A DNA stretch of 60,054 nt, taken from assembly GCF_015667795.1 (NCBI RefSeq), contig NZ_JADPEL010000021.1, forward strand, positions 1 through 60,054, in the 5' to 3' direction. The translations under genes and the position numbers were made by a program. The DNA is from Clostridium sp. D53t1_180928_C8 (GTDB lineage Bacteria > Bacillota > Clostridia > Clostridiales > Clostridiaceae). Positions 1 to 8,734 of this stretch are shown one piece after another; the first letter of the stretch is position 1, and each line of letters opens with the position of its first letter. A model generated the notes under the pieces. The model saw nothing but the letters and a program-made list of their open reading frames with translations, searched no databases and was not told the DNA's origin.

Positions 1-505
1 CTACTATATATAATCCTTCTATAAATTTATTTTGAAATAAAACTTTAAAAAATAAAAATATTATTATTATATTAATAGAAACTATAAGAACTGAATTATA
101 TTTCTCTATAAAATCATCTACTCTAATTTTCTTAAACTTCATAATTTTATAACTAATATATATAGCACAACTCATAGTAACTAAAAGCATAATAAAATAT
201 ATCCAATGTGGAAAATCATCATGCCCCGCTATTAAAATCATTAAACTCATAATTATTAACTCTGTTGCGCTAACTATAATACTTGAAATAATCAATTCAA
301 CTATATTCACTATAATATTCTTTTTATAAATTTTTCTTACTATGATTATGGCTATTAAGAAAATAGAAATAAATGCTACTAACCCATATTGATCTAAAAG
401 CATAAATATAGTAGTTGCTATTATCCCTCCTAATACTGAATTGAAAATATATTTTTTTATATTACTTTTTTCTTCAATAAATAGTACGTGATATAGCATC
501 AACAT
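1..505 (-). CDS. AgrC-like sensor histidine kinase, N-terminal membrane part (cut by window edge)
   Basis: About 168 codons are visible, reading from an ATG at 505 to the left window edge. The translation is almost all hydrophobic helices with short charged loops, as in the polytopic sensor domain of AgrC-type kinases, and its start (FTFIEFTSMLMLYHVLF) lines up with the start of the kinase at 1544-2812 (SFIEILTIFLIYNIL). The catalytic part lies outside the window. The alignment implies that the native N-terminus begins about 9 codons upstream of this ATG, but there the frame offers only ATA (530-532), preceded by a G-rich Shine-Dalgarno-like stretch (538-545) and an in-frame TAG. The gene may therefore start at ATG 505, use a non-standard start, or be damaged. 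It is divergent from agrB. The family call is fairly sure; the start is not. Confidence 0.7.
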   Translation of the reverse strand, partial: MLMLYHVLFIEEKSNIKKYIFNSVLGGIIATTIFMLLDQYGLVAFISIFLIAIIIVRKIYKKNIIVNIVELIISSIIVSATELIIMSLMILIAGHDDFPHWIYFIMLLVTMSCAIYISYKIMKFKKIRVDDFIEKYNSVLIVSINIIIIFLFFKVLFQNKFIEGLYIV

Positions 506-690
506 ACTTGTGAATTCAATAAATGTAAATATCTAAACCACCCCCATACATCTCCATATTTTATCATATTTTTACATTTTCCAAAAGTTTTTTTATTCTT
601 ATTATTAGTTATTAGGATATTATCGTGCATATTTAGAAAATATTTATCTTTTTTTTCCTTCTCTTCTTTTTTTCTTCCTTTTATGCTAAA

Positions 691-742
691 TTTAATGAAA
701 TTTATGGTTTTAATAGAATTTAAGTGTAATTTATATTATAAT
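691..742 (+). promoter_or_regulatory. Putative agrBD promoter region with imperfect direct repeat
   Basis: A TATAAT at 737-742 is a plausible -10 about 30 bases before the agrB ribosome site. Upstream lie two 15-base copies that match at 13 positions (691-705 and 709-723, TTTAAT..AATTTA). LytTR regulators bind direct repeats, so this could be their target, but the 18-base period is not two full helical turns and the region is very AT-rich, so the repeat may be chance. Confidence 0.3.
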
Positions 743-772
743 TATTTATGTAGTACTTAAGGAGGTATACTT

Positions 773-1354
773 TTGAGTAATCCATTTATAAAAAAACAAT
801 TAGATTTTATAGTTACAAATGTTGGATTAACTGATATTTATGAAATCGATAGAATAAGATATGGCTTAGAAGTTTTTTATGGTGAAACATCTAAAATTGT
901 TATTATGATTTTAGTTGCATTAATATTGGACAAGTTGCCAGCATTCATATTAATGATAACTTTATTAATGCTAATAAGACCTTTTATTGGTGGAAGCCAT
1001 GCTAAAACTTTCATTAGCTGTGTAGTTCAAAGTAATATCTCTTTCATTGTGATATATTACTTAGCATATATCCTACCTCCAATAAATATCACATTTCATT
1101 TACTACTAATATTATTAAGTATTATAATTATAAGGAAATTCAATCCTGTTAATCCTCTTCGTAAAGTAATTAAAACACAATATAAAAAGCTAAAATTTAA
1201 AGACATAGTTACTTTTACTTTATTAACTTGGTTTGCTTTTTCAAACTTATTACTATCAAATTACTATATTAATTGTGGTTTATTAATAATTTTATATATA
1301 ATTTTAGATTTTTTAAGGGAGGTTTGTAAAAATGAGAAAAAAAATAGCATCTAA
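773..1354 (+). CDS. agrB: AgrB, agr peptide-processing membrane protease
   Basis: Accessory gene regulator protein B, an integral membrane cysteine endopeptidase that cleaves the AgrD precursor and helps form the cyclic autoinducing peptide. The 193-residue length is usual. The family motif RPFIGGSHAKTFISC spans residues 69-83; His76 and Cys83 match the catalytic pair of staphylococcal AgrB. Several hydrophobic helices follow (about 85-105, 110-120, 145-180). The TTG start at 773 is preceded by AAGGAGGT at 759-765. The 3' end overlaps agrD by 23 bases, so the two are co-expressed. Kinase genes lie divergently on the left and convergently on the right. Confidence 0.93.
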   Translation: MSNPFIKKQLDFIVTNVGLTDIYEIDRIRYGLEVFYGETSKIVIMILVALILDKLPAFILMITLLMLIRPFIGGSHAKTFISCVVQSNISFIVIYYLAYILPPINITFHLLLILLSIIIIRKFNPVNPLRKVIKTQYKKLKFKDIVTFTLLTWFAFSNLLLSNYYINCGLLIILYIILDFLREVCKNEKKNSI

Positions 1355-1472
1355 ATTTGCAGCTTTAATGTGCACAGTTACAACTATAGGTGAAGTAGCT
1401 ACATTCGCAGCACCTAATAGTCTTTTATTATGGGGAGAACCAACTCCACCTATGAAAAAAGAAGATAAATAA
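1332..1472 (+). CDS. agrD: AgrD, precursor of a predicted serine-lactone autoinducing peptide
   Basis: A 46-codon ORF with GGGAGGT about 9 bases upstream, lying inside the agrB 3' end. It has the AgrD layout: a basic amphipathic leader (MRKKIASKFAALM), a core, and an acidic, Pro-rich recognition tail (GEPTPPMKKEDK, comparable with the DEPEVP-type tail of staphylococcal AgrD). The core AAPNSLLLW has no cysteine. The residue five from the cleavage point is Ser30, so the predicted ring is Ser30-Leu-Leu-Leu-Trp34, a lactone instead of a thiolactone. Serine replacement is established for the Staphylococcus intermedius group. The only Cys (Cys14) is in the leader. The N-terminal end of the mature peptide cannot be fixed from sequence. 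Confidence 0.88.
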   Translation: MRKKIASKFAALMCTVTTIGEVATFAAPNSLLLWGEPTPPMKKEDK

Positions 1473-1477
1473 TACTT

Positions 1478-1513
1478 AGGAGATATATAATAAATTTTAA
1501 TTATATATCTCCT
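1478..1513. terminator. Bidirectional terminator between agrD and the convergent kinase gene
   Basis: Perfect 14-bp inverted repeat (AGGAGATATATAAT with its complement) around an 8-base loop, AT-rich on both flanks, placed between the agrD stop and the 3' end of the minus-strand kinase. Confidence 0.85.
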
Positions 1514-1543
1514 ATTTAATTATATATTTATTTCAGTACATAA

Positions 1544-2812
1544 TTATTTAACAAATAAAATTTTAATATTCATAATATCTCCATCTAAAGATAATTGTAT
1601 TTTCCCCCTATATTTATCTACTATATTTTTTACATTATATAATCCATAACCTCTACCTTCACCTTTGGTACTATACCCCATTTTAAAAATATTAGATAAG
1701 TCTTCTCCTTTTAATCCTTCTGTCATATTCTTCACATTTATTATATAATATCTATTATCCTCTTCTAGAATTACCTCTAACTCTTTTTTCTTTATCATAC
1801 TAGTTGCTTCGATAGCATTATTTAATAAATTACTCAATATTACTGTAAGCTCTGAATTATCAAGAGAAATATCTTTAAAATTACTTTTTATATTATATGT
1901 ATATTTGACCCCTAACTTCTCTGCTCTTTGTCCCTTGTTATAAAGAACAGCTTTAATTATAGTATTTTCTACATTTAACAACATTGAAAATTCTTCTGTA
2001 TCATCTACTATATTAGATATATACTCTTGTAACTTTTCTTTTATTTCTTCTGGTGTTGTAACCTGTGCTATACTCCAGATAGTATTTAAATGATTTTTAT
2101 ATTCATGCTCATTAGCTTTAAGTTTACCCATTAAATCATTTATAAGTGGATTAAATGAAGTTTTAATTTCACTTTTCTTCTTTTCATTTAATGTTTTATA
2201 TAAATAAACATAAAAATAACAGTTTACTCCTATAAGTATTAACCCTAATATTGTTATCGGAATAATAATCTTAGTGCTCATTAATCTATTAGCCATTAAT
2301 ACCTTTATTAATAAAAAGAATACAAATAGATTTAGTATTATTATATTTATACTTTTATATTTAGAAAAAAAGTTTGAAAACTTTACCCTTTTTATTGCTT
2401 TATTAGTACTTAATAAGTAAATTAATATAGACATTATACATGTTACCAACACAAGATAAGTTGTTGGACTTAAATCGTCATTTCCCATTGTTACATATAC
2501 TATAAAGCTTATTACTAATTCAAAGCCTAACATAAGTAAAGCACTCACTATAAATTCAATAAATGTTACTATAGTATCCTTTTTTTCATATTTACTTATT
2601 AACATAGAGTTTAAAAATAATACACCTATAAGAATTATTAACGGATCAGTATCATACATATTTACAAATAATGAATATGTCAATGAAGTTATTATTGAAA
2701 GAATACCTATCTTTAAAATTTCTTGAAATATTCTATCATTTATTAAAATATTATATATTAAAAATATAGTTAAAATCTCTATAAATGAAATACCTATACT
2801 TACTATATCCAT
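1544..2812 (-). CDS. AgrC-like sensor histidine kinase (GHKL type)
   Basis: A 422-residue membrane sensor kinase. Residues 1-205 form six or seven hydrophobic helices; the cytoplasmic part has the HEYKNHL phospho-acceptor motif (His236), the N box NLLNNAIEAT (residues 328-337) and the G box GRGYGLYNV (387-395). This is the HPK10/AgrC pattern that senses cyclic peptides. The start ATG overlaps the stop of the upstream response-regulator gene by one base (TAATG), so the pair is translationally coupled. It converges on agrBD, which makes the AgrD peptide a likely ligand, but the partial kinase at 1-505 is an equally plausible receptor. Confidence 0.9.
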   Translation of the reverse strand: MDIVSIGISFIEILTIFLIYNILINDRIFQEILKIGILSIITSLTYSLFVNMYDTDPLIILIGVLFLNSMLISKYEKKDTIVTFIEFIVSALLMLGFELVISFIVYVTMGNDDLSPTTYLVLVTCIMSILIYLLSTNKAIKRVKFSNFFSKYKSINIIILNLFVFFLLIKVLMANRLMSTKIIIPITILGLILIGVNCYFYVYLYKTLNEKKKSEIKTSFNPLINDLMGKLKANEHEYKNHLNTIWSIAQVTTPEEIKEKLQEYISNIVDDTEEFSMLLNVENTIIKAVLYNKGQRAEKLGVKYTYNIKSNFKDISLDNSELTVILSNLLNNAIEATSMIKKKELEVILEEDNRYYIINVKNMTEGLKGEDLSNIFKMGYSTKGEGRGYGLYNVKNIVDKYRGKIQLSLDGDIMNIKILFVK

Positions 2813-3531
2813 TATTCAATCCTCCTTAAAAATGCTTGTCTATATGTGTAGCTTAATAAAACCACATCATCACATCCTCTCAATTTAATATTCCATACTT
2901 TTTCATATGTCTTTTCAATTTCAGTAACATACTTCATATTAATAGCAAATGATCTGTGTGTTTGTATTATTTCATCATCATTTAAACTCTTTAAAACCTT
3001 AACTAAAGAAGTCCTTTTCACATTATATAGTCCACTTATAGTATGAATATTGCAACACTTATTTATATACTCAATATAAATAATATCATTATGATATAAT
3101 TTCACTGATATATTAGAGTCAACATCTATAAATGAATAACGCCCCTCTTTAATACTCTTTAGTGGTGTTGAATTTAAAAACACATCTACAATCTTTATGA
3201 TATCCTTTTCCTTATACGGTTTAACAATAAAATCATAACAATGAATATTTTTAAATGCTTCTATTATATGTACAAGTTCACCAGTTACAAATACTATACC
3301 TGTTAAAGCATGATTTTCATATCTACGTATTTTTTTAGCTAAATCTAATCCTGAAGAATCCTTCAACTGTATATCAATAAAAAATAAATGTATGTCCTTT
3401 TCATCAATAATTTTTATTGCTTCATTTTTAGAAGCTGCCTCATATATCCTAACATCTACAAAGTTTGCTTTAATTATTGATGCTAATGCCTCTCGTTGAA
3501 TTCTTTCATCCTCGACCAATAATATATTCAT
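2812..3531 (-). CDS. LytTR-family response regulator (AgrA-like)
   Basis: A 239-residue regulator with an N-terminal receiver domain (acidic pair Glu7/Asp8, phospho-acceptor Asp53 in FFIDIQL, conserved Lys in IVKPYKEKD near residue 104) and a C-terminal LytTR DNA-binding domain (from about residue 130, including IIYIEYINKCCNIHT and IIQTHRSFAIN). Such proteins act with AgrC-type kinases and bind direct repeats in promoters. It is transcribed first in a two-gene operon with the kinase, preceded by a good GGAGGATAAGC ribosome site. Its targets are not evident; agrBD is the obvious candidate. Confidence 0.9.
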   Translation of the reverse strand: MNILLVEDERIQREALASIIKANFVDVRIYEAASKNEAIKIIDEKDIHLFFIDIQLKDSSGLDLAKKIRRYENHALTGIVFVTGELVHIIEAFKNIHCYDFIVKPYKEKDIIKIVDVFLNSTPLKSIKEGRYSFIDVDSNISVKLYHNDIIYIEYINKCCNIHTISGLYNVKRTSLVKVLKSLNDDEIIQTHRSFAINMKYVTEIEKTYEKVWNIKLRGCDDVVLLSYTYRQAFLRRIE

Positions 3532-3675
3532 GCTTATCCTCCTAAAATATACATATAAATATATTATAGTACAAATTTAGACATTTTGCCATATTGTTAA
3601 ATTTTTATCATATTTTATTTTACATTCTAATATATACTAATTAAGTTTTGTTAATTTTTTTATTAAAACTAAAAA

Positions 3676-3722
3676 AAATAAATAGACATATAAATGTGTA
3701 AAATTATATGCCTATTTATTTT
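3676..3722. terminator. Terminator downstream of luxS
   Basis: Inverted repeat of about 18 bp with one mismatch (AAATAAATAGACATATAA and its near-complement), flanked by A and T runs, 40 bases after the luxS stop in the minus direction. Confidence 0.75.
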
Positions 3723-3765
3723 ATTAATTCTAATTTCCTTTTAATGTGCTTTTATTTAGAATAAT

Positions 3766-4221
3766 TTATTCGCCATAAATATTTAAAGAAAACCCCCTCT
3801 CTAATACCTCTTTAGCATACTCTTTAGCACCAAACAATGATAAATCCCTATAATTTCCACATTGTATATCATTAGCAGCAGGAATCTCTGTTGCTTTTAA
3901 AATTTCACTTAAAGAATTTTCTACTGCAACTTTAATTTCACTAGCATCTCTATCTCCAAAAATACTTAAATAAAATCCTGTTCTACATCCCATTGGAGAT
4001 AAATCAATTATTCCATCTAGAGTATCTCTAAGTTTATATGCTAATAAATGTTCTAATCCATGCATTGCTGCAGTTCCAAAAGCTTCTTTATTAGGTTGTA
4101 AAAATCTGATATCAAACTTAGTTACATAATCTCCTTTAGGACCATTTATCAAACAACATTTTCTTATATATGGTGCTTTTACCTTTCTATGATCTAATTC
4201 AAAACTCTCTACTTTCTTCAT
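3766..4221 (-). CDS. luxS: LuxS, S-ribosylhomocysteine lyase
   Basis: Cleaves S-ribosylhomocysteine to homocysteine and DPD, the precursor of AI-2, in the activated methyl cycle. With the start at 4221 (MKKVESFELDHRKV, after AGGAGGGTAAAT) the protein has 151 residues. The metal ligands are His54 and His58 in the TAAMHGLEHLLA motif and Cys121; catalytic Glu57 and Cys79 (PMGCRTGFY) are present. An upstream in-frame ATG at 4245 would overlap metF and has no ribosome site. The gene follows metF after 16 bases, so both appear to be under the SAM riboswitch at 5286-5482, linking AI-2 production to methionine status. No pfs gene is nearby. Confidence 0.96.
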   Translation of the reverse strand: MKKVESFELDHRKVKAPYIRKCCLINGPKGDYVTKFDIRFLQPNKEAFGTAAMHGLEHLLAYKLRDTLDGIIDLSPMGCRTGFYLSIFGDRDASEIKVAVENSLSEILKATEIPAANDIQCGNYRDLSLFGAKEYAKEVLERGFSLNIYGE

Positions 4222-4237
4222 ATTTACCCTCCTAAAT

Positions 4238-5125
4238 TTAAACAACTTTTCTATTATTAATTGAATTTATAATTGTATTTATATTATCATGTATTCTTCT
4301 TGCTACATATGGATTATTCATAGTGTATAAATGAATTCCATCTACTCCGCTAGAAACCAAATCTACTATTTGTTCAACTGCATATGCAATACCAGCTTCT
4401 CTTAATGCATCTTTATCATGTTCATATTTATTCATGATTTTAATAAACTTTTCAGGTATATGTGCTCCACACAAAGTTGATATTCTTTCTATTTGATTCT
4501 TATTTACTACTGGCATAATACCCGCTTGAATTGGTGATTTCATTCCTAATTTATCTTTTTCTTCTAACATATGATAAAAATAATTATTATCAAAAAATAG
4601 TTGAGAAATAAAATGAGTAGCCCCCATTTCTTCTTTTAATTTTAAGTGCATCATATCTTCTTTTAAATCTCTTCCCCTAACATGCCCTTCTGGATAACAT
4701 GCTCCAAGTATGTTAAAATCTCCTCTTTGCTTTATATGAGATATAAGCTCATATGCATAATTAAATTCCCCTTTAGGATCCTGTCCAACTGGAATATCAC
4801 CTCTTAAAGCTAATATATTTTCTATTCCCTGACTCTTTAAATCATCTAATATAATATCTATTTCATCTTTAGTAGATGATATACATGTTAAATGTGCAAC
4901 TGATTCTACTCCATACTTTTCTTTTACCAATGAGGAGAGTTCCGTTGTTCTATTATTAGTTAAACTCCCACCGGCCCCATAAGTTACACTAATAAAGTCT
5001 GGCTTTAAATCCTTTAATTCCTCTAAGGTTTTATAAACAGTACTAATTGGTGATGTAATCTTTGGTGGAAATATTTCAAAAGAAAATACCAGTTCCTTGT
5101 TGTTAAATAATTCATTAATTTTCAT
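4238..5125 (-). CDS. metF: MetF, 5,10-methylenetetrahydrofolate reductase
   Basis: Flavoprotein of about 295 residues that reduces methylene-THF to methyl-THF for methionine synthesis. Family motifs: FSFEIFPPK (residues 14-22, with the proton-donor Glu of the family), DFISVTYGAGGS, ENILALRGD, and the FDNNYFY and IQAGIMP segments of the TIM barrel. Preceded by GGGGGCTTTTTT-ATG and an S-box riboswitch with terminator, the standard control for methionine genes in Firmicutes. luxS follows 16 bases downstream in the same operon. Confidence 0.95.
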   Translation of the reverse strand: MKINELFNNKELVFSFEIFPPKITSPISTVYKTLEELKDLKPDFISVTYGAGGSLTNNRTTELSSLVKEKYGVESVAHLTCISSTKDEIDIILDDLKSQGIENILALRGDIPVGQDPKGEFNYAYELISHIKQRGDFNILGACYPEGHVRGRDLKEDMMHLKLKEEMGATHFISQLFFDNNYFYHMLEEKDKLGMKSPIQAGIMPVVNKNQIERISTLCGAHIPEKFIKIMNKYEHDKDALREAGIAYAVEQIVDLVSSGVDGIHLYTMNNPYVARRIHDNINTIINSINNRKVV

Positions 5126-5227
5126 AAAAAAGCCCCCTTTAAATTAGTTAGTAGTTTGTACTAACAAGTAAGTCCCCATAATAAATTTTTATTCTTTTTT
5201 AAATTACTTATTCTTTTTTACCAAATA

Positions 5228-5262
5228 AAAAAAACCTAAAGGATATTTCCCTTAGGTTAAAA
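5228..5262 (-). terminator. Riboswitch-controlled intrinsic terminator before metF
   Basis: On the minus strand AACCTAAGGG pairs with CCTTTAGGTT around a short loop and is followed by a run of eight T. It lies between the SAM aptamer and the metF ribosome site, as expected for a transcriptional S-box switch. Confidence 0.88.
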
Positions 5263-5285
5263 AACACTTTGCCTATAAAAATACC

Positions 5286-5482
5286 CTTATCTATCAGCTT
5301 TAAGCTGTTGGAATTAGCACCACATTAATATAGTTAATAGTTTTTGGTTTTTAGGTAGTAGTTAATTATGAAATTCTAAATAATTTCTTTTAATTTAACT
5401 ACTCGCTATTAACCTTCTAACTAGTAACTGTTAATAGGTTGCTGGGTTTCAACGGGCCAGTCCCTCCACCACTCTTGATAAG
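5286..5482 (-). promoter_or_regulatory. SAM-I (S-box) riboswitch aptamer
   Basis: The minus strand reads CTTATCAAGAG, then GGTGGAGGGACTGGCCC, then TGAAACCCAGCAACC, and after a long insert GGTGCTAATTCC followed by GATAAG; these are the conserved blocks of the S-box aptamer in order, and CTTATC with GATAAG closes P1. The stretch between CAGCAACC and GGTGCTAATTCC is about 110 bases, so the P3 arm is much longer than usual and contains internal inverted repeats (CTATTAAC/GTTAATAG and GTAGTTAA/TTAACTAC). High SAM should favour the terminator at 5228-5262 and switch off metF-luxS. Confidence 0.95.
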
Positions 5483-5544
5483 ATTTTATTAAATTATACA
5501 AAATTTTTCTTAATTTGTAAATACTTATTTGTTTTTTTCTTCCA

Positions 5545-6498
5545 TTAAAATTTTATTAGTAAAATTAATATAGAAATAACACTACATGTTAAACTTATTA
5601 TACTTATAAATGTTACTATTTGATTAGTATTAAGTCCCTTTTCTTGAAGCCTATAATGAATCTGACTTCTGTCTGCCTGATATATAGGTTTTCCCTCTGA
5701 AAATCTCTTAAATATTACAAATATATTATCGAATATAGGAACAGCTAAAGCTAATATCGGTATCATTAAACTTAATATAGTAGCCCCTTTAAACGCTCCA
5801 TCTAAAGCTATAATACTTAAAATAAATCCTAAGAAATTAGCTCCCGAATCTCCCATAAATACTTTTGCCGGATATCTATTATAAAATAGAAAGGCTAATA
5901 CAACTCCTGCTGTTATTAATGAAAATAATAATGATGGAGGTTGCCCTAATATTATAGCCGTTGCTGCAAAAGTCATTGCTGAAATAAAAGATAATCCTCC
6001 TGCTAGACCATCCATTCCATCAGACCAATTAATTACAGTTGTTACACCAAAAATCCATGTTATAGTAAGTACAAATTGAACTATTGGTGATAACGTTATG
6101 TATTTATCTGTAAAAGGATTTGTAAAACCTTCAAATGCAATTCCTGATTTAAATACTATTACTGCTGCTAAAAGTTGAACTATAAGTCTAGGAATAATAC
6201 CAAATTCTTTACCTATACTTTTATAATAATCATCTACTATTCCAATTAAAAGAATCAATAATGATCCAATGAATATTCCATACTTCTCATCAAAGTTATA
6301 ATTGTGAAAAGCAATAAAATATGCTATAAAAAATCCAATAAACATGGCAATTCCTCCACAAAGTGGAGTTGCTCCTTTATGAATTTTTCTTTTAGTTGGT
6401 TTATCAGTAAAATTATATCTAAAAGCTAATTTCATAAGTATTGGTGTCAAAATAAATACTGTTAAAAAAGCTATTATTGTCGCTAGTAAAAATTTCAT
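5545..6498 (-). CDS. tagO: Undecaprenyl-phosphate N-acetylglucosaminyl 1-phosphate transferase (TagO/WecA family)
   Basis: Membrane enzyme that transfers a sugar-1-phosphate, usually GlcNAc-1-P, to undecaprenyl phosphate, the first step for wall teichoic acid or related polymers. About 317 residues and ten hydrophobic helices. Motifs: DDYYKS (residues 89-94), NWSDGMDGLAGG (158-169) and FMGDSGANFLGF (near 217), plus a cytoplasmic loop ADRSQIHYRL where family members usually have a His-rich DRxHxHHRL, so the sugar specificity may differ. The start at 6498 is preferred over 6504 because AAGGAG lies 8 bases upstream of it and only 2 from the other ATG. Stands alone between the V-ATPase operon and metF. 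Confidence 0.88.
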   Translation of the reverse strand: MKFLLATIIAFLTVFILTPILMKLAFRYNFTDKPTKRKIHKGATPLCGGIAMFIGFFIAYFIAFHNYNFDEKYGIFIGSLLILLIGIVDDYYKSIGKEFGIIPRLIVQLLAAVIVFKSGIAFEGFTNPFTDKYITLSPIVQFVLTITWIFGVTTVINWSDGMDGLAGGLSFISAMTFAATAIILGQPPSLLFSLITAGVVLAFLFYNRYPAKVFMGDSGANFLGFILSIIALDGAFKGATILSLMIPILALAVPIFDNIFVIFKRFSEGKPIYQADRSQIHYRLQEKGLNTNQIVTFISIISLTCSVISILILLIKF

Positions 6499-6644
6499 TA
6501 ACATTCTCCTTAAAACTTATCACAATATGCAATATTATGTATTATATTAGCATTATACTATTAATTGAGTTTATTATCAAATATATAATAAATAATATTA
6601 CATTTGGAAAAATTTCAAACTTCATCTATTTATTTTAATACCTC

Positions 6645-6680
6645 ATAATAATAAAGGAGCCGTTTTATAACAGCTCCTCT
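6645..6680. terminator. Terminator of the V-ATPase operon
   Basis: Inverted repeat AGGAGC...GCTCCT (6655-6660 with 6673-6678), extended by GTT/AAC inside, followed in the minus direction by a T-rich stretch, 20 bases past the ntpD stop. Confidence 0.8.
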
Positions 6681-6700
6681 TTTATGTGATAATGTGTAAA

Positions 6701-7348
6701 TTAAGCTTCTGCTCTTGAGTTGATCATGTCCTTAACTTTCATTAATCTAGTAAGGGCTCCTCTTTCATTTTCATCAAGTTTCATTCTTATAAACTTAATA
6801 GTCTCTTCTAATTGAGGAATAGTCATGTATTCAAGAGCATTAACTCTTCTTCTTGTCTTTTCAATTTCATCAGCCATTAACTGAGTTGATTTTTCAACTT
6901 CAGCTAATTCAAGAAGCTTTGGAAGTATAGATTCAAGCTTTCCTATAGCATCATCTAATTCAGAAGATGTATTTGCAAAACCATATGGATAAATGCTTCC
7001 TTCACTATCTTGTAATTGTCTGTGGAATTTCATTTGTGGAACATTAACACTCATTATGTTTTTTGTTCCTACTTCAACAGATACACTATCTTTAGGATAA
7101 GCAACTGCTTCTTCTAAGAATTCTGAACTCATTACAGCACTTGCCATAACGAAATCTTTAAATGAACCTTCAAGTTCAGCTTCTACTGACTTTCTTAATT
7201 CATTATTATATTTAACAAGGTTAATGAATTGTCTCATTAATTCGTCTTGTTTATCTTTAAGAAGCTTATGTCCTCTAGCTGCAGTAGTTAATCTCTTCTT
7301 CAGCTTAGATAGCTCCATTCTAGTAGGATTGACATTTAACTTTGCCAT
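6701..7348 (-). CDS. ntpD: V-type ATPase subunit D (central stalk)
   Basis: Subunit D forms the rotor shaft inside the A3B3 head. The 215 residues show the family N-terminus [16 protein letters not shown] and the C-terminal [14 protein letters not shown] signature (about residues 165-178), with long heptad-rich helices at both ends that make the antiparallel coiled coil. It is the last gene of the operon, three bases after the ntpB stop, with a weak GAAGAG ribosome site consistent with coupling. The terminator follows directly. Confidence 0.95.
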   Translation of the reverse strand: MAKLNVNPTRMELSKLKKRLTTAARGHKLLKDKQDELMRQFINLVKYNNELRKSVEAELEGSFKDFVMASAVMSSEFLEEAVAYPKDSVSVEVGTKNIMSVNVPQMKFHRQLQDSEGSIYPYGFANTSSELDDAIGKLESILPKLLELAEVEKSTQLMADEIEKTRRRVNALEYMTIPQLEETIKFIRMKLDENERGALTRLMKVKDMINSRAEA

Positions 7349-7351
7349 ATT

Positions 7352-8734
7352 CTACTCTTCATCTCCCTTTGGCATATACTTTTCAAGATATTCATCTCTG
7401 ATTCTCTTAAGCTCTGTCTTAGGAAGAATCTTAAGTAATTTCCAACCTAAATTTAAAGTTTCTTCAATTGATCTATTTGCTTCAAATCCTTGAGAAACAT
7501 ATTGTTCTTCAAATGCTTCAGCAAATTTAGCGAACTTCTTATCAGTATCTGATAATGCAGATTCACCTAAGATTGCTGATAATTCTTTAGCTTGCTTACC
7601 TTGTGCATAAGCTGAGAATAATTGGTTCATTGTATCAGCATGGTCTTCTCTAGTCTTACCCTTACCGATACCCTTATCCTTAAGTCTTGAAAGTGATGGT
7701 AATACATCTATTGGAGGCATAATTCCCTTCTTGTATAATTCTCTTGAAAGGATTATTTGTCCCTCTGTAATATATCCAGTTAAGTCTGGAATTGGATGTG
7801 TCTTATCATCTTCAGGCATTGTTAATATTGGAATTTGAGTGATTGAACCACCTCTACCATTAATTCTACCTGCTCTTTCGTATAATGTAGAAAGGTCAGT
7901 ATATAGGTAACCTGGGTAACCTCTTCTACCTGGAACTTCCTTTCTAGCAGCAGAAACTTCTCTTAAAGCTTCAGCATAGTTAGTGATATCTGTCATAATA
8001 ACAAGAACATGCATATCCTTCTCGTATGCTAAGAACTCAGCAGCAGTTAATGCCATTCTTGGAGTAGCTATTCTTTCGATAGCTGGGTCAGAAGCAAGGT
8101 TCATAAATAATACAGCATTATCTATAGCACCAGTCTTCTTAAATTCATCAACGAAGAATTGAGATTCTTCGAATGTAATACCTATAGCAGCAAATACAAC
8201 AGCAAAGTTAGCATCTGAATTTAAAACAGTCGCTTGTCTTGCAATTTGTGCAGCTAATTGTGCATGTGGAAGACCTGAACCAGAGAAAACTGGTAATTTT
8301 TGTCCTCTAACAAGTGTATTTAATCCATCAATTGCAGATATACCTGTTTGTATAAATTCTGATGGGAAGTTTCTTGATACTGGGTTAATTGCTTCCCCAT
8401 TTATATCTAATTGCTTTTCTGGTATTATTTTGGGACCATTGTCAATTGGATGACCCATTCCATCAAATACTCTTCCTAGCATATCTTCTGATACACCTAA
8501 TTGAAGTGGCTTTCCTAAGAATTTAGCCTTAGTTCCTTTTAAGTTAATACCTGTAGAACCTTCAAATAATTGAACCATAGCTTTTGATCCATTAACTTCT
8601 AGAACTTTACCTCTTCTTAATTCACCAGTTTGTATTTCAACTTCAACTAGTTCATCGTACTTAACGCCGCTAACTCCTTCAACAACCATTAAAGGACCAA
8701 CAACTTCTGTTACTGTTCTGTATTCCTTAAGCAT
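7352..8734 (-). CDS. ntpB: V-type ATPase subunit B (non-catalytic)
   Basis: The 460-residue non-catalytic head subunit. It matches the ATP-synthase alpha/beta fold, with the barrel at the N-terminus and the [19 protein letters not shown] segment near residue 265. It lacks a canonical P-loop ([18 protein letters not shown] at that position), which is the hallmark of B rather than A subunits. The start overlaps the ntpA stop by 8 bases, with GAAGGAGGGG upstream. Confidence 0.97.
   Translation of the reverse strand: MLKEYRTVTEVVGPLMVVEGVSGVKYDELVEVEIQTGELRRGKVLEVNGSKAMVQLFEGSTGINLKGTKAKFLGKPLQLGVSEDMLGRVFDGMGHPIDNGPKIIPEKQLDINGEAINPVSRNFPSEFIQTGISAIDGLNTLVRGQKLPVFSGSGLPHAQLAAQIARQATVLNSDANFAVVFAAIGITFEESQFFVDEFKKTGAIDNAVLFMNLASDPAIERIATPRMALTAAEFLAYEKDMHVLVIMTDITNYAEALREVSAARKEVPGRRGYPGYLYTDLSTLYERAGRINGRGGSITQIPILTMPEDDKTHPIPDLTGYITEGQIILSRELYKKGIMPPIDVLPSLSRLKDKGIGKGKTREDHADTMNQLFSAYAQGKQAKELSAILGESALSDTDKKFAKFAEAFEEQYVSQGFEANRSIEETLNLGWKLLKILPKTELKRIRDEYLEKYMPKGDEE

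Noticed and set aside
691-723. Direct repeat as a confident LytTR binding site
   Set aside because: The period of 18 bases is not two helical turns and the sequence is AT-rich, so chance is likely; kept only as a low-confidence feature.
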